Part shown: positions 52,406 through 61,376 of the stretch, in pieces
How positions within the stretch are numbered: the first letter of the stretch is position 1
How the letters are laid out: every line of letters begins with the position of its first letter
Program-made: the position numbers and the translations under genes
Notes under the pieces: model-generated
Told to the model about the DNA's origin: nothing
The model's database searches: none
The model's input: only the letters and a program-made list of their open reading frames with translations
Assembly (NCBI RefSeq): GCF_000429625.1
Contig: NZ_KE386927.1
Span: forward strand, 175,160 to 239,159
Reading direction: 5' to 3'
DNA length: 64,000 bases
Origin: Azospirillum halopraeferens DSM 3675
GTDB lineage: Bacteria > Pseudomonadota > Alphaproteobacteria > Azospirillales > Azospirillaceae

Positions 52406-53971
52406 ATGGCGCTCACGCAACGTCTCGATCTCCGGCAAGCCCAGACCCTGGTGATGACGCCGCAGTTGCAGCAGGCGATCAAGCTGCTGCAACTGTCGAA
52501 CCTGGAACTGTCCGATTTCGTCGACCGCGAGATCGAACAGAACCCCCTGCTGGAACGCGACGAGGGTGAGCACGGCGAGCATGGCGGCGGCGGCGAGGCC
52601 GGCAACGAGCGCGGCACGGCCGGTGACGGTGGCGGCGAGGGGCCGGACGCAGCGCCGCCGCCTGCCGCCGATGGGCGCACCCGCGACACGGTGGAGCTGA
52701 CCTCCTCCGACACCATGGGCTCCGCCGCCGACGCGCCCCTCGACACCGATTTCGAGAACGTCTACGGCGACGACCGCTTTTCCGACGGCGGCGACGGGGC
52801 GGGCGACGTCTACGGATCGTGGAACGAGCGCGGCGGGCGCGGCTTCGAGGACGGGGAGGCCAATCTCGAGGCCACCCTGTCGGGCGACAAGAGCCTGCGC
52901 GACCACCTGACCGAACAGCTCAACATCGACCTGACCGACCCCGCCGACCGGCTGATCGGCCTGGCGCTCATCGACCTGGTGGACGAGGCCGGCTACATCA
53001 CCGCCGACCTGGCGGCGCTGGCCGACCAGCTCGGCACCGAATTGGCCCATGTGGAGCGCGTGCTGGCGGCCATGCAGCGCTTCGACCCCGCCGGTGTGTT
53101 CGCCCGGTCGCTGAAAGAATGCCTGGCGATCCAGTTGCGCGAACGCAACCGGCTGGACCCGGCGATGCAGGCCCTGCTGGACAACCTGGAGCTTCTGGCG
53201 GCCCGCAACCTGCCGGGGCTGATGAAGGTGTGCGGCGTCGACGCCGAGGACATCGCCGACATGGTGGCGGAGATCCGCACGCTCAACCCCAAGCCGGCGC
53301 TGGCCTTCGACCACACCCCGGCGCAGCTCGTCACCCCCGACATCCTGATGCGCGCCAGCCCCGGCGGCGGCTGGCTGATCGACCTGAACCCCGACACGCT
53401 GCCGCGGGTGCTGGTCAACCAGCGCTATTTCGCCCGGGTGTCCGGCGAGGTGCGCAACAAGGCGGAAAAGGAATACCTGGCCGAGCGGTTCCATTCCGCC
53501 AACTGGCTGGTCAAGTCGCTGCACCAGCGCGCCACCACGATCCTCAAGGTCGCGGCCGAGATCGTGCGCCAGCAGGACGCCTTCTTCATCCACGGCGTGT
53601 CGCACCTGCGGCCGCTGATCCTGCGCGACATCGCCGAGGCGATCGGCATGCACGAAAGCACCGTCAGCCGGGTGACCACGAACAAGTTCATGAACACGCC
53701 GCGCGGCGTGTTCGAACTGAAGTACTTCTTCACCTCCGCCATCGCCGGGTCCGACGGGCAGGCGTCCCATTCGGCCGAGGCGGTGCGCCACCGTATCAAG
53801 CAGATGATCGACGCCGAACCGCCGACCGACGTGCTGTCCGACGATAAGATCGTTGAGATTCTCCAAAAGGAGGGGATCGACATTGCGCGGCGCACGGTGG
53901 CGAAGTATCGTGAGGCGATGCGCATCCCCTCGTCGGTGCAGCGCCGCCGTGCCAAGATGTCACGCATGTAG
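52406..53971 (+). CDS. rpoN: RNA polymerase sigma-54 factor
   Basis: 521 residues. Region I is Gln/Leu-rich (LTQRLDLRQAQTLVMTPQLQ, then NPLLERDE), region II acidic and Gly-rich (about 50-140), region III core-binding and helix-turn-helix, and the RpoN box ARRTVAKYREAMRIPSSVQR at the C-terminus recognises the -24 element. It directs nitrogen-fixation and nitrogen-assimilation promoters with enhancer-binding activators. Follows lptB by 26 nt, as in many proteobacteria, with hpf and ptsN downstream. Confidence 0.98.
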   Translation: MALTQRLDLRQAQTLVMTPQLQQAIKLLQLSNLELSDFVDREIEQNPLLERDEGEHGEHGGGGEAGNERGTAGDGGGEGPDAAPPPAADGRTRDTVELTSSDTMGSAADAPLDTDFENVYGDDRFSDGGDGAGDVYGSWNERGGRGFEDGEANLEATLSGDKSLRDHLTEQLNIDLTDPADRLIGLALIDLVDEAGYITADLAALADQLGTELAHVERVLAAMQRFDPAGVFARSLKECLAIQLRERNRLDPAMQALLDNLELLAARNLPGLMKVCGVDAEDIADMVAEIRTLNPKPALAFDHTPAQLVTPDILMRASPGGGWLIDLNPDTLPRVLVNQRYFARVSGEVRNKAEKEYLAERFHSANWLVKSLHQRATTILKVAAEIVRQQDAFFIHGVSHLRPLILRDIAEAIGMHESTVSRVTTNKFMNTPRGVFELKYFFTSAIAGSDGQASHSAEAVRHRIKQMIDAEPPTDVLSDDKIVEILQKEGIDIARRTVAKYREAMRIPSSVQRRRAKMSRM

Positions 53972-53995
53972 TCCGGTGGCTCCGGCCGGGTGTCG

Positions 53996-54024
53996 TTGAC
54001 AGTCCCGTCCACCACCACTATGGT
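53996..54024 (+). promoter_or_regulatory. Sigma-70 promoter of hpf
   Basis: TTGACA (53996-54001), exact 17-bp spacer, TATGGT (54019-54024), 69 nt before the hpf ATG. hpf-ptsN can thus be expressed independently of rpoN. Confidence 0.7.
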
Positions 54025-54093
54025 GCTCGTCCGCACGTGGCGGCGCCTTACGCACCTGATCTTTACGCGGGCCAATTTCGGAATCCTCACACA

Positions 54094-54699
54094 ATGCAAC
54101 TCACCGTCAAAGGCAAGCAGCTTGACGTCGGCGATGCCCTGCGCACCCACGTCGCCGACAGCCTGAATTCCACCGTCGGCAAGTACTTCACCAACCCGAT
54201 GGAAGCCGACGTCGTCTTCTCGCGCGAGGCCCATCTCTTCAAGGCGGACATCCAGGTCCACATCGGCCGCGGCATCGTCCTGCAGAGCGCCTCGGAAGCG
54301 ACGGAGCCCTACCCGGCCTTCGACACCGCCTGCGACAAGATCGCCAAGCGCCTGCGCCGCTACAAGAGCCGGCTGCGGGGCCATCATCCGGTCGGGGATA
54401 CCGCCGAAGCCCTGCCGGCGCGCTATCAGATCCTGGAAGCGGAGCGCGAAGAACACCATGTGGATGGCGAGGAGGCTGCGGGCGCCGACGATGCCCACCA
54501 TCCCATCGTCGTGGCCGAGATGCAGACCTCCGTCGAGACCCTGACGGTCAGCGAGGCGGTGATGCGCATGGAGCTGGCGGAACGGCCCGCGCTGATGTTC
54601 CGCAACCGCGCACACGGCGGGCTGAACCTGGTGTACCGGCGGTCCGATGGCAACATCGGCTGGGTGGACCCTCAGGGTACGGCGACGGCCGGGGCGTGA
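54094..54699 (+). CDS. hpf: Ribosome hibernation promoting factor, long form
   Basis: 201 residues from MQLTVKGKQLDVGDALRTHV. N-terminal S30AE domain (to about 105) with VVFSREAHLFKADIQVHIG, and a C-terminal dimerisation domain (SVSEAVMRMELAERPALMFR-like stretch, LNLVYRRSDGNIGWVDP). The long form dimerises 70S ribosomes into inactive 100S in stationary phase. No strong SD before the ATG. Confidence 0.95.
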   Translation: MQLTVKGKQLDVGDALRTHVADSLNSTVGKYFTNPMEADVVFSREAHLFKADIQVHIGRGIVLQSASEATEPYPAFDTACDKIAKRLRRYKSRLRGHHPVGDTAEALPARYQILEAEREEHHVDGEEAAGADDAHHPIVVAEMQTSVETLTVSEAVMRMELAERPALMFRNRAHGGLNLVYRRSDGNIGWVDPQGTATAGA

Positions 54700-54735
54700 G
54701 CCCCGGTCGGTGTTTGCAAAACGGTTGACGCTGTC

Positions 54736-55194
54736 ATGCTCGATCTCATCACACCGCACGCCATCCTCCCGAACCTCAAGGCAGGGAGCAAGAAGCAGGC
54801 GCTTCAGGACATGGCGCGCAAGGCGGCCGAGCTGACGGGCCAGCACGAACGCGCGATCTTCGACGTCCTGCTGGAACGCGAACGGCTCGGCACCACCGGC
54901 GTGGGGCATGGCATCGCCATCCCCCACGGCAAGCTGCCGAGTCTGGAGCGGGTCTACGGCGTCTTCGCCCGGCTGGAGCGTCCCATCGACTTCGACGCCA
55001 TCGACGACCAGCCGGTCGACCTGATCTTCCTGCTGATCGCCCCCGAGCACGCCGGAGCCGACCATTTGAAGGCGCTGGCCCGGGTGTCGCGGCTGCTGCG
55101 CGATCAGGCCATGTGCGAGAAGCTGCGCGGCACCGACAGTGCCGATGCCATCTACGCCCTGCTGACCCAGCAGGAAGCCAGCCACGCGGCATAG
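54736..55194 (+). CDS. ptsN: Nitrogen PTS EIIA protein PtsN
   Basis: 152 residues. The phosphorylated His64 is in GVGHGIAIPHGKLPSL. It receives phosphate from NPr in the nitrogen PTS (PtsP-NPr-PtsN) and controls potassium transport, nitrogen and carbon balance. The partner ptsP begins at 62659; no gene for NPr is seen here. Confidence 0.96.
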   Translation: MLDLITPHAILPNLKAGSKKQALQDMARKAAELTGQHERAIFDVLLERERLGTTGVGHGIAIPHGKLPSLERVYGVFARLERPIDFDAIDDQPVDLIFLLIAPEHAGADHLKALARVSRLLRDQAMCEKLRGTDSADAIYALLTQQEASHAA

Positions 55195-55240
55195 GCCGGA
55201 GGGCCGGCGGCCCCTCGCGCTGCGGTGGGGACATGCCGAA

Positions 55241-55469
55241 CGCACCGCCGGGGTGCGGCACGCGTAGGTCGATGGCGAGGTCTTCGCCGGAAGCGGGCGA
55301 ACGGCCTGTCCCTTGCGTCCCTGCGCGACTATCGGCTGGTCGCGCCGGACGAACGCCGTGTCGGCGTCCACCGCCGCGAGGCGTCGGGATGGGTGCACGG
55401 GGTGGTGAACAAGGGAGCGGTGGTGCCGGCATCGACACCGCGCCGGACCCGGACGCCATCCACGAATGA
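55241..55469 (+). pseudogene. Second decayed Uma2-family gene
   Basis: Frame one reads RTAGVRHA-stop-VDGEVFA, matching RTAEVRHEYVDGEVFA of the intact copy at 58654. Another frame then gives SLRDYRLVAPDERRVGVHRR, like the SLREYVLIAQDEPRVEIHRR of that copy. The middle, including the catalytic PD and ExS strands, is missing, and a frameshift and a stop are present. It ends near TGA 55469. Confidence 0.7.
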
Positions 55470-55786
55470 GCCGGCGTCCTTCGGACCGCGCACGGGCCGG
55501 AGGGGGCGTGCCGCTCTTACCGGCGGCATCCGAATGATACCAATGGCTCGTCGGCAGCCGTCCGCGCGGACAGTGACAGCATCGCCAGCTGCATGAGCAC
55601 GGACACGCGCATCGCTTCCTCCCGGGATCAAGAGGAAGCGATGTTGCACGTCTCCGGCGGCGCTGTGAAGAGGTGTGTGCTACGCTACGGTGCGCCGGTG
55701 GTCGGCACACCCTTTCATCTCGTGGGGTCGACGTCGGCTCGTCCCTCCGGATTGACACCGGCCCGGCCCGTAGGCACCTTATTGGC
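55470..55786. other. Non-coding stretch after the Uma2 relic
   Basis: About 320 bp without a credible open frame or RNA gene. It presumably carries the promoter of the small gene at 55787; nothing more specific is seen. Confidence 0.5.
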
Positions 55787-56050
55787 ATGGTGAGCCCCTC
55801 ACCCAAGCCCCCGGCCGGCAGCAATGACGAAGCGCTCGACATCCTGCGGCGGATCGAGCCGGCACTCGCACGCCTCGCGTCGCGGGATGACATCGCCAAG
55901 ATGGATGACCGGCTGCGCAAGGTGGAGGAGAACGTCGCCCGTCTCGATGGCCGCGTGTCGCAGCCCCCCACCCTCTGGCAGATTGCCGGGTTGAACTTCG
56001 CCATCTTCGGGGCGGCGTTCGTGCTCATTCGGTTCGCTCCGCCGCACTGA
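55787..56050 (+). CDS. Small coiled-coil membrane protein, 87 aa
   Basis: MVSPSPKPPAGSNDEALDIL, then helical heptads (IAKMDDRLRKVEENVARLDG) and one C-terminal membrane helix (IAGLNFAIFGAAFVLIRFA). The plan resembles phage-type XhlA/hemolysin-like anchored coiled coils, but the match is only architectural. No partner holin or phage genes are nearby. Confidence 0.6.
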   Translation: MVSPSPKPPAGSNDEALDILRRIEPALARLASRDDIAKMDDRLRKVEENVARLDGRVSQPPTLWQIAGLNFAIFGAAFVLIRFAPPH

Positions 56051-56077
56051 CATAGTGTCCGCGTCCGCGGAGCGCGC

Positions 56078-56144
56078 CGGGGGATTCGGCCAAGCCGTTG
56101 ATATCCCCCGATTCAGGGCCAACGGTCGTTGAGACTGCCGTTGG
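56078..56144. repeat. Two stem-loops between convergent genes
   Basis: CGGGGGAT (56078-56085) with ATCCCCCG (56103-56110), and CCAACGG (56119-56125) with CCGTTGG (56138-56144). They lie between the 87-aa gene and the end of the phytase-like gene and probably serve as terminators. Confidence 0.4.
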
Positions 56145-56272
56145 GCGTGCGGGACCGAGGTTCGACGTCGAGGATGAGGTGGACGGCACCGGGGTGGCGG
56201 TCGGGTTCGTCACCCGCCGCCACCCCCCTGTCCGTCCCCGGGCTTTGTGTATTCCCGGCCGATGGCGTCGTA

Positions 56273-58507
56273 TCACTTCACCAGCGGGCCGAGAACGATG
56301 AACTGCGTCTCGCCGCTGGCGTCGTCGACGCCGTCGTTGTCGGTCACCAGATAGGCGGTGCCGTCGGGGCCGACGGTCAGCCCTTCCACCTTGTCGGGGG
56401 TCCAGCCCGCCGGGGCCGTCAGGTGGGGCAGCACGTCCAGGATCAGCGTCTTCTCCACCACGGGCGGCTCCGTCCCGGCGGGGGCGAAGGCGGCCCCGGC
56501 AAGGTCGACCGCGTAGATGCGCTTGACCGCCGCGTTGGGGCCGCCCTGGTTGTCGCGCTCCAGGATGGCGAAGCGGCCATCGGCCATGGGGGCGATGTCG
56601 CTGAGGCCGATCCAGCCGCCGGCCGGCGAGGCGACGGCGTCGAGCGGGTAGCGCACGAAGTCCCAGCGACCGTCGGCCGGGCTGTAGCGGCCGATGCGCA
56701 CCCGGCCCTTGCCGTCGTCCTTCCATTCCCGCTGGATCACCGCGTAGACCCGCTCGTCGGCGCCGCTGCCGACGGCGGCGACCCCTTCGAAGCCGAACCT
56801 GCCGGCCCCGGCCGCCACCTCGGCCGGCAGGGCGATCTCGCGGTCCACCGTGCCGTCGGCCTTCGCCCTGATCAGCAGGTTGTGCAGCCCCTTCTCGGGG
56901 TTGCCCTCCGACACCAGCCAGAAGCCGCCGTCGGCGGCCACCGCGACGCCCTCCAGGTCGTAATCGACGGTCTTGCCATCCTTCATCAGCACCGTCGCCG
57001 CGGTGATGCGGGCCGGGGTGGCCGTGGCGTCGATGGTGAAGACGCGCGACTGCGCGTAGGCGCTGTCGGGCACGGCGTAGAGCATGCCGGCCGCCCTGGG
57101 GTCGGCGGCAAGACCCGACAGGGCACCCCAGCCGATCGGCGCGCTGTCCACGTCCGCCGACACGATCGTCGGGTAGACCGGCGGGGCGTCGGTCAGCCGG
57201 TACAAGGTGACGGTGGAGCGCACCGCCTTCCCGGGGTCGTCCGCCTCGTTGGCGACGGCCAGCAGGCCGCGCTCGGGAATCGGCAGGATGCCTTCCGGCG
57301 CGATCCCGGTGGGCAGCACCTGCACGAACTCCGGCTCGGCGCCGGGGCCGCGGTCACGGTAGACCGCCACCAGATTGGCGCGCTCCAGGCCGACGAACAG
57401 GAAACGGTCGCTGCCGTAGGTGGCGACGGCGACGCCCTCCGGCTCGGTGCCCTTCTTGCCCGCGCGCTTCTCCGGGTAGTGGCCGACGCGGGTCGCCAGA
57501 TGCTCCGGGGCGGACCCGGCCTCGAACAGCACGGAGCCCCCGGTGTCGAAGATGGTGAACCCCCGCGAGCCGCCTTCGTAGTCGCCCTCGTCGGCGGTGA
57601 CCAGCCGGTCGTCGTCCAGCCAGGCGATGGCGTCGGGCTCGCGCTTCACGCCCTTCAGGCTGCCGTCGGGGCGGACCACCTTGTCGGTGGTGACGTCCAC
57701 CATGGCGAGGTCGGCCGTTCCGGCCGGGAAATGGCCGGTGACCGTGGCGGTGGCGAGGTCCACCAGGACGATGTGGTTGTTCTCCTGCAACGTCACGGCG
57801 GCGATGTTGCGGCCGTTGATGGCGACGTATTCGGGCTCCGGGTCCTCGGGGGCGATGGCGGCGAGGCCGGTCAGCGGCACGATGGTCGCGGCGTCGCAGT
57901 TGGCGGGCATGCCGTCGGCGCCCAGCGTCAGGATGGCGAGATGGCCGCCCGGAAGCTGGGGCAGAGCGCCCTTGTTGAGGGACTCGTCGCGCTCGTTTTC
58001 CACGGCCACGGCGAGGAAGCGGCCGTCGGGGCTGAGCGCCACCGAATCCGGCTGGCCCTTGACGTCGCAGGTGGCGGCGACGGTGCGGTCGTCCAGGCCG
58101 ACCACGGCCACGTGGCCCGACGGCGCGGTGAAGGACGGCGAGGTGTTGACCGCCACCAGGGCGCGGTTGCCGGCCACGGCGACGCTGGTGGGCTCGCCGC
58201 CGAGGTTCAGGCGGCCCAGCGGCTTCGGCGCGGCGGGATCGGTGATGTCGACGAAGCCGAGGGACCCGAAGGGGGAATCGGTGAACAGCAGAAGGGTGCC
58301 ATCCTTGCCGCGCGCCAGGATCTCCGCGGCGGTCTTCGTTCCCTCCGGCGTGCCGGCGGGCAGGCTTGTGTAGACCGGCCAGGTGGCGACGCGCTGGAAC
58401 GACGCCGCCGATGCGGTGGCGGACGCGGCGGCGGCGGTGGCCAGGGCGGCGGCCAGGGCGGCCGTCACGGCCGACGCCGGCCGCGCGCGCGAAACGCGGG
58501 TGCGCAT
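56273..58507 (-). CDS. Secreted beta-propeller / phytase-like esterase protein
   Basis: 744 residues with a long Ala-rich signal peptide (to about residue 35). The N-terminal half shows beta-propeller strands (GHVAVVGLDDRTVAATCDVK, PDSVALSPDGRFLAVAVENE, REPDAIAWLDDDRLVTADEG). The C-terminal half (about 425-740) matches the esterase-like activity of phytase family (YAVPDSAYAQSRVFTIDATA, DLEGVAVAADGGFWLVSEGN, GLSDIAPMADGRFAILERDN, VEGLTVGPDGTAYLVTDNDG). It probably hydrolyses phosphate esters outside the cytoplasm. AGGAGAGGGG precedes the ATG and a Pho-box-like repeat lies further up. Confidence 0.85.
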   Translation of the reverse strand: MRTRVSRARPASAVTAALAAALATAAAASATASAASFQRVATWPVYTSLPAGTPEGTKTAAEILARGKDGTLLLFTDSPFGSLGFVDITDPAAPKPLGRLNLGGEPTSVAVAGNRALVAVNTSPSFTAPSGHVAVVGLDDRTVAATCDVKGQPDSVALSPDGRFLAVAVENERDESLNKGALPQLPGGHLAILTLGADGMPANCDAATIVPLTGLAAIAPEDPEPEYVAINGRNIAAVTLQENNHIVLVDLATATVTGHFPAGTADLAMVDVTTDKVVRPDGSLKGVKREPDAIAWLDDDRLVTADEGDYEGGSRGFTIFDTGGSVLFEAGSAPEHLATRVGHYPEKRAGKKGTEPEGVAVATYGSDRFLFVGLERANLVAVYRDRGPGAEPEFVQVLPTGIAPEGILPIPERGLLAVANEADDPGKAVRSTVTLYRLTDAPPVYPTIVSADVDSAPIGWGALSGLAADPRAAGMLYAVPDSAYAQSRVFTIDATATPARITAATVLMKDGKTVDYDLEGVAVAADGGFWLVSEGNPEKGLHNLLIRAKADGTVDREIALPAEVAAGAGRFGFEGVAAVGSGADERVYAVIQREWKDDGKGRVRIGRYSPADGRWDFVRYPLDAVASPAGGWIGLSDIAPMADGRFAILERDNQGGPNAAVKRIYAVDLAGAAFAPAGTEPPVVEKTLILDVLPHLTAPAGWTPDKVEGLTVGPDGTAYLVTDNDGVDDASGETQFIVLGPLVK

Positions 58508-58558
58508 GATCCCCTCTCCTACTTCTTATCGGGAAGGAGGACTTGTAGCCGCGGCAGT

Positions 58559-58576
58559 GTGACGGACGTTTGACGG
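58559..58576 (-). promoter_or_regulatory. Pho box upstream of the phytase-like gene
   Basis: On the minus strand CCGTCAA, 4 nt, CCGTCAC: two 7-mers in direct repeat at 11-bp period, close to the PhoB consensus CTGTCAT-N4-CTGTCAT. It lies 52 bp before the start codon. Confidence 0.55.
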
Positions 58577-58653
58577 TTCCGAGAACAGACGGTGACACCC
58601 CTGCCCCGTCGGGGGCCGTGGCGGAGCGGTCCGAATTGCTCTATGGTGGAACC

Positions 58654-59196
58654 ATGGCCAACGCCCTGCGCAAACCCCGTCTGTCGCCGGACGAGTATCT
58701 GGCGCTCGAACGCACCGCCGAGGTGCGGCACGAGTACGTCGACGGCGAGGTCTTCGCCATGGTTGGTTCGAGCCGCCGGCACGGCCGGATCGTGATGCGG
58801 CTCCTCACGCTCCTCGCACCGCAGGCCGACCGGCGCGGATGCGAGATCACGGCATCCGACGTCAAAGTGCATGTGGAGGCGGCGAACGCCTACTACTATC
58901 CCGACATCGTCGTGGCCTGCGACCCGGCGGACGACGACCCGTACGTGGTGCGCGCGCCGGCGCTGATCGTCGAGGTTCTGTCGGACTCGACCGAGCGCAC
59001 CGACCGGCTGGAAAGGCGGGCCGCATACCGGACCATCCCCTCCCTGCGGGAATACGTCCTGATCGCGCAGGACGAGCCGCGCGTCGAGATCCACCGCCGC
59101 ACCGCCGACGGTTGGGAGCACGAGGCGGTCAGCGACGGATCGGTGACGCTGACCGCGCTCGACACGGCTTTCGCGGTAGACGCGCTGTACCGATGA
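58654..59196 (+). CDS. Uma2 family endonuclease-like protein, intact
   Basis: 180 residues from MANALRKPRLSPDEYLALER. The fold of the restriction-type PD-(D/E)xK family: RHEYVDGEVFAMVGSSRRHG, YYYPDIVVACD (PD), ALIVEVLSDSTERTDR (ExxS plus later basic residues), SLREYVLIAQDEPRVEIHRR. Uma2 proteins occur in many copies in cyanobacteria and soil bacteria and are of unknown biological role. Two decayed relatives lie in this window. Confidence 0.88.
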   Translation: MANALRKPRLSPDEYLALERTAEVRHEYVDGEVFAMVGSSRRHGRIVMRLLTLLAPQADRRGCEITASDVKVHVEAANAYYYPDIVVACDPADDDPYVVRAPALIVEVLSDSTERTDRLERRAAYRTIPSLREYVLIAQDEPRVEIHRRTADGWEHEAVSDGSVTLTALDTAFAVDALYR

Positions 59197-59214
59197 CCGC
59201 CGCCCCCGGCCGCC

Positions 59215-59958
59215 CTATGCCCGCTCCGCCCAGCCCATGTAGTTGACGTCCAGGTCGCGGGGGTTCAGGCGGAACTCGTCGGTCAGCGGGTTGTAGGTGA
59301 CGCCGGTCAGGTCCTTCATCACCACGCCGTGCGGGCGCAGGCCGGCGGCGAGTTCGGAGGGGCGCAGGAACTTGCGCCAGTCGTGGGTGCCGCGGGGCAG
59401 CCAGCGCAGGATGTATTCCGCCCCGACGATGGCCAGGGCGAAGCTCTTGGGCGTGCGGTTCAGGGTGGACAGGAACAGCACGCCGCCGGGGGCGAGCAGG
59501 TCGGTGCAGGATTTCAGGAACAGCGGCACGTCGGCCACATGCTCCACCACCTCCATGGCCACCACCACGTCGAAGCGGCGCCCTTCGGCCGCCAGCGTCT
59601 CGGCCGTGGCGGCGCGGTAGGTGACGGCGGTGCCGCTCTCGGCCGCGTGGGCGGCGGCGGTCCCGACGTTGCGTTCCGACGCGTCGACGCCCAGCACCTC
59701 GGCGCCCATCCGGGCCAGCGGCTCCGACAGCAGGCCGCCGCCGCAGCCGATGTCCACCAGGGTCAGCCCGTGCAGCGCGCCGGCGGCGTGGGGCTCCCGC
59801 CCCAGGCGGCGGCAGACGGTGTCGCGGATGTAGGTCAGGCGCAGCGGGTTCAGCTTGTGCAGCGGCCGGAACTTGCCCGACGGGTCCCACCATTCGGCGG
59901 CAATGGCCGAGAAGCGGGCGATTTCGTCCGGGTCGACGGTGCCGGCGGTCGCGCTCAT
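59215..59958 (-). CDS. ubiG: Ubiquinone biosynthesis O-methyltransferase UbiG
   Basis: 247 residues. The start motif EIARFSAIAAEWWDPSGKFRPLHKLNPLRL is diagnostic. SAM-binding motif LVDIGCGGGLLSEPLARMGA, then VLGVDASERNVGTAAAHA. It carries out both O-methylations in ubiquinone synthesis. Divergent from lysC, 135 bp away, as in other alphaproteobacteria. Confidence 0.96.
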   Translation of the reverse strand: MSATAGTVDPDEIARFSAIAAEWWDPSGKFRPLHKLNPLRLTYIRDTVCRRLGREPHAAGALHGLTLVDIGCGGGLLSEPLARMGAEVLGVDASERNVGTAAAHAAESGTAVTYRAATAETLAAEGRRFDVVVAMEVVEHVADVPLFLKSCTDLLAPGGVLFLSTLNRTPKSFALAIVGAEYILRWLPRGTHDWRKFLRPSELAAGLRPHGVVMKDLTGVTYNPLTDEFRLNPRDLDVNYMGWAERA

Positions 59959-60006
59959 CTGACAAATCCCATAAATTGTTCGTCATGAATCCTATGCGGG
60001 GCGTTC

Positions 60007-60036
60007 TTGCCTTCGTCCCGGCCGACAGAGTATGGA
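60007..60036 (+). promoter_or_regulatory. Possible promoter of lysC
   Basis: TTGCCT (60007-60012), 18-bp spacer, TATGGA (60031-60036), 57 nt before the ATG. Confidence 0.4.
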
Positions 60037-60093
60037 TACGCCGCCCCGCGCCGGCAACGGTGGAGCGAGGGCGGCTTCGGATGGTGTGAGGAA

Positions 60094-61329
60094 ATGGCGC
60101 GGATCGTCCTCAAGTTCGGCGGGACCTCGGTCGGCGACGTCGAGCGGATCAAGAACGTGGCTCGCAAGGTCGAGCAGGAGGTCAAGGCGGGCCACCAGGT
60201 GGCCGTCGTGGTGTCGGCCATGTCCGGCGTGACCAACCAGCTCGTCAAACACTGCACCGACATCGACAAGTTGCACGACGCGCGCGAGTACGATGCGGTG
60301 GTGGCTTCGGGCGAGCAGGTGACCACCGGCCTCCTGGCCATCGCGCTGCAGTCCATCGGCATCCCGGCCCGCTCGTGGCAGGGCTGGCAGATCCCCATCG
60401 TCACCGACGACACCCACGCCAAGGCGCGCATCGTCTCCATCGACACGACCGAGCTGGAAAAGCGCATGTCGACCGGCGAGGTGGCCGTGGTCGCCGGCTT
60501 CCAGGGCGTGTCGCCGAACGGGCGCATCGCCACGCTGGGCCGCGGCGGCTCCGACACCTCGGCGGTGGCCCTGGCCGCCGCGCTGAAGGCGGAGCGCTGC
60601 GACATCTACACCGACGTGGACGGCGTCTACACCACCGACCCGCGCATCGTCACCAAGGCGCGCAAGCTGTCGCGCATCACCTATGAAGAGATGCTGGAGC
60701 TGGCGTCGCAGGGGGCGAAGGTGCTCCAGACCCGCTCGGTCGAAATGGCGATGAACCACCGGGTGCGCGTGCAGGTGCTGTCCAGCTTCGAGCCGGCCCC
60801 CGGCAGCGAACTTCCCGGAACCCTGGTTGTTGACGAGGACGAGATCGTGGAAAAGGAAGTGGTGAGCGGCATCGCCTACAGCCGCGACGAGGCGAAGATC
60901 ACCCTGATCGGCGTGGCCGACCGCCCCGGCGTCGCCGCCGGCATCTTCGGGCCGCTGTCGGACGCCGCGATCAACGTGGACATGATCGTCCAGAACGTGT
61001 CGGAGGATGGCAAGTCCACCGACCTGACCTTCACCGTTGGCAAGGCGGACATCGACCGCGCCGTGAAGGTGCTGGAGGACAACAAGGAGGCGCTGAACTA
61101 TCAGCGCATCGTGTCCGATCCCAACGTGGTGAAGGTGTCGGTCATCGGCGTCGGCATGCGCAGCCACGCCGGCGTCGCCCAGCGCATGTTCAGGGCGCTG
61201 GCCGACAAGGGCATCAACATCCAGGTCATCTCGACCTCCGAGATCAAGATCAGCGTCCTGATCGCCGAGGAGTACACCGAGCTGGCCCTGCGTTCCCTGC
61301 ACACCGTCTACGGCCTCGACGCGGCCTGA
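60094..61329 (+). CDS. lysC: Aspartate kinase
   Basis: 411 residues, start MARIVLKFGG behind GAGGA. Kinase motifs VLKFGGTSVGDVERIKNVA, FQGVSPNGRIATLGRGGSDT, and TDVDGVYTTDPR; two ACT domains at the C-terminus (ITLIGVADRPGVAAGIFGPL, VSVIGVGMRSHAGVAQRMF) for lysine/threonine feedback. First step of the lysine, methionine and threonine pathway. A nitronate monooxygenase-like gene follows. Confidence 0.97.
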   Translation: MARIVLKFGGTSVGDVERIKNVARKVEQEVKAGHQVAVVVSAMSGVTNQLVKHCTDIDKLHDAREYDAVVASGEQVTTGLLAIALQSIGIPARSWQGWQIPIVTDDTHAKARIVSIDTTELEKRMSTGEVAVVAGFQGVSPNGRIATLGRGGSDTSAVALAAALKAERCDIYTDVDGVYTTDPRIVTKARKLSRITYEEMLELASQGAKVLQTRSVEMAMNHRVRVQVLSSFEPAPGSELPGTLVVDEDEIVEKEVVSGIAYSRDEAKITLIGVADRPGVAAGIFGPLSDAAINVDMIVQNVSEDGKSTDLTFTVGKADIDRAVKVLEDNKEALNYQRIVSDPNVVKVSVIGVGMRSHAGVAQRMFRALADKGINIQVISTSEIKISVLIAEEYTELALRSLHTVYGLDAA

Positions 61330-61376
61330 GCGGCCGCGTCCGCCGTCATTCGCGCCGAACCGAAGGGACACCGGTG

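Noticed and set aside
54037..54093. Longer in-frame start for hpf
   Set aside because: It would begin between the promoter -10 and the conserved N-terminus MQLTVKGK; homologues start at the latter.
55593..55793. 66-codon frame in the gap after the Uma2 relic
   Set aside because: No SD, no domain, biased composition.
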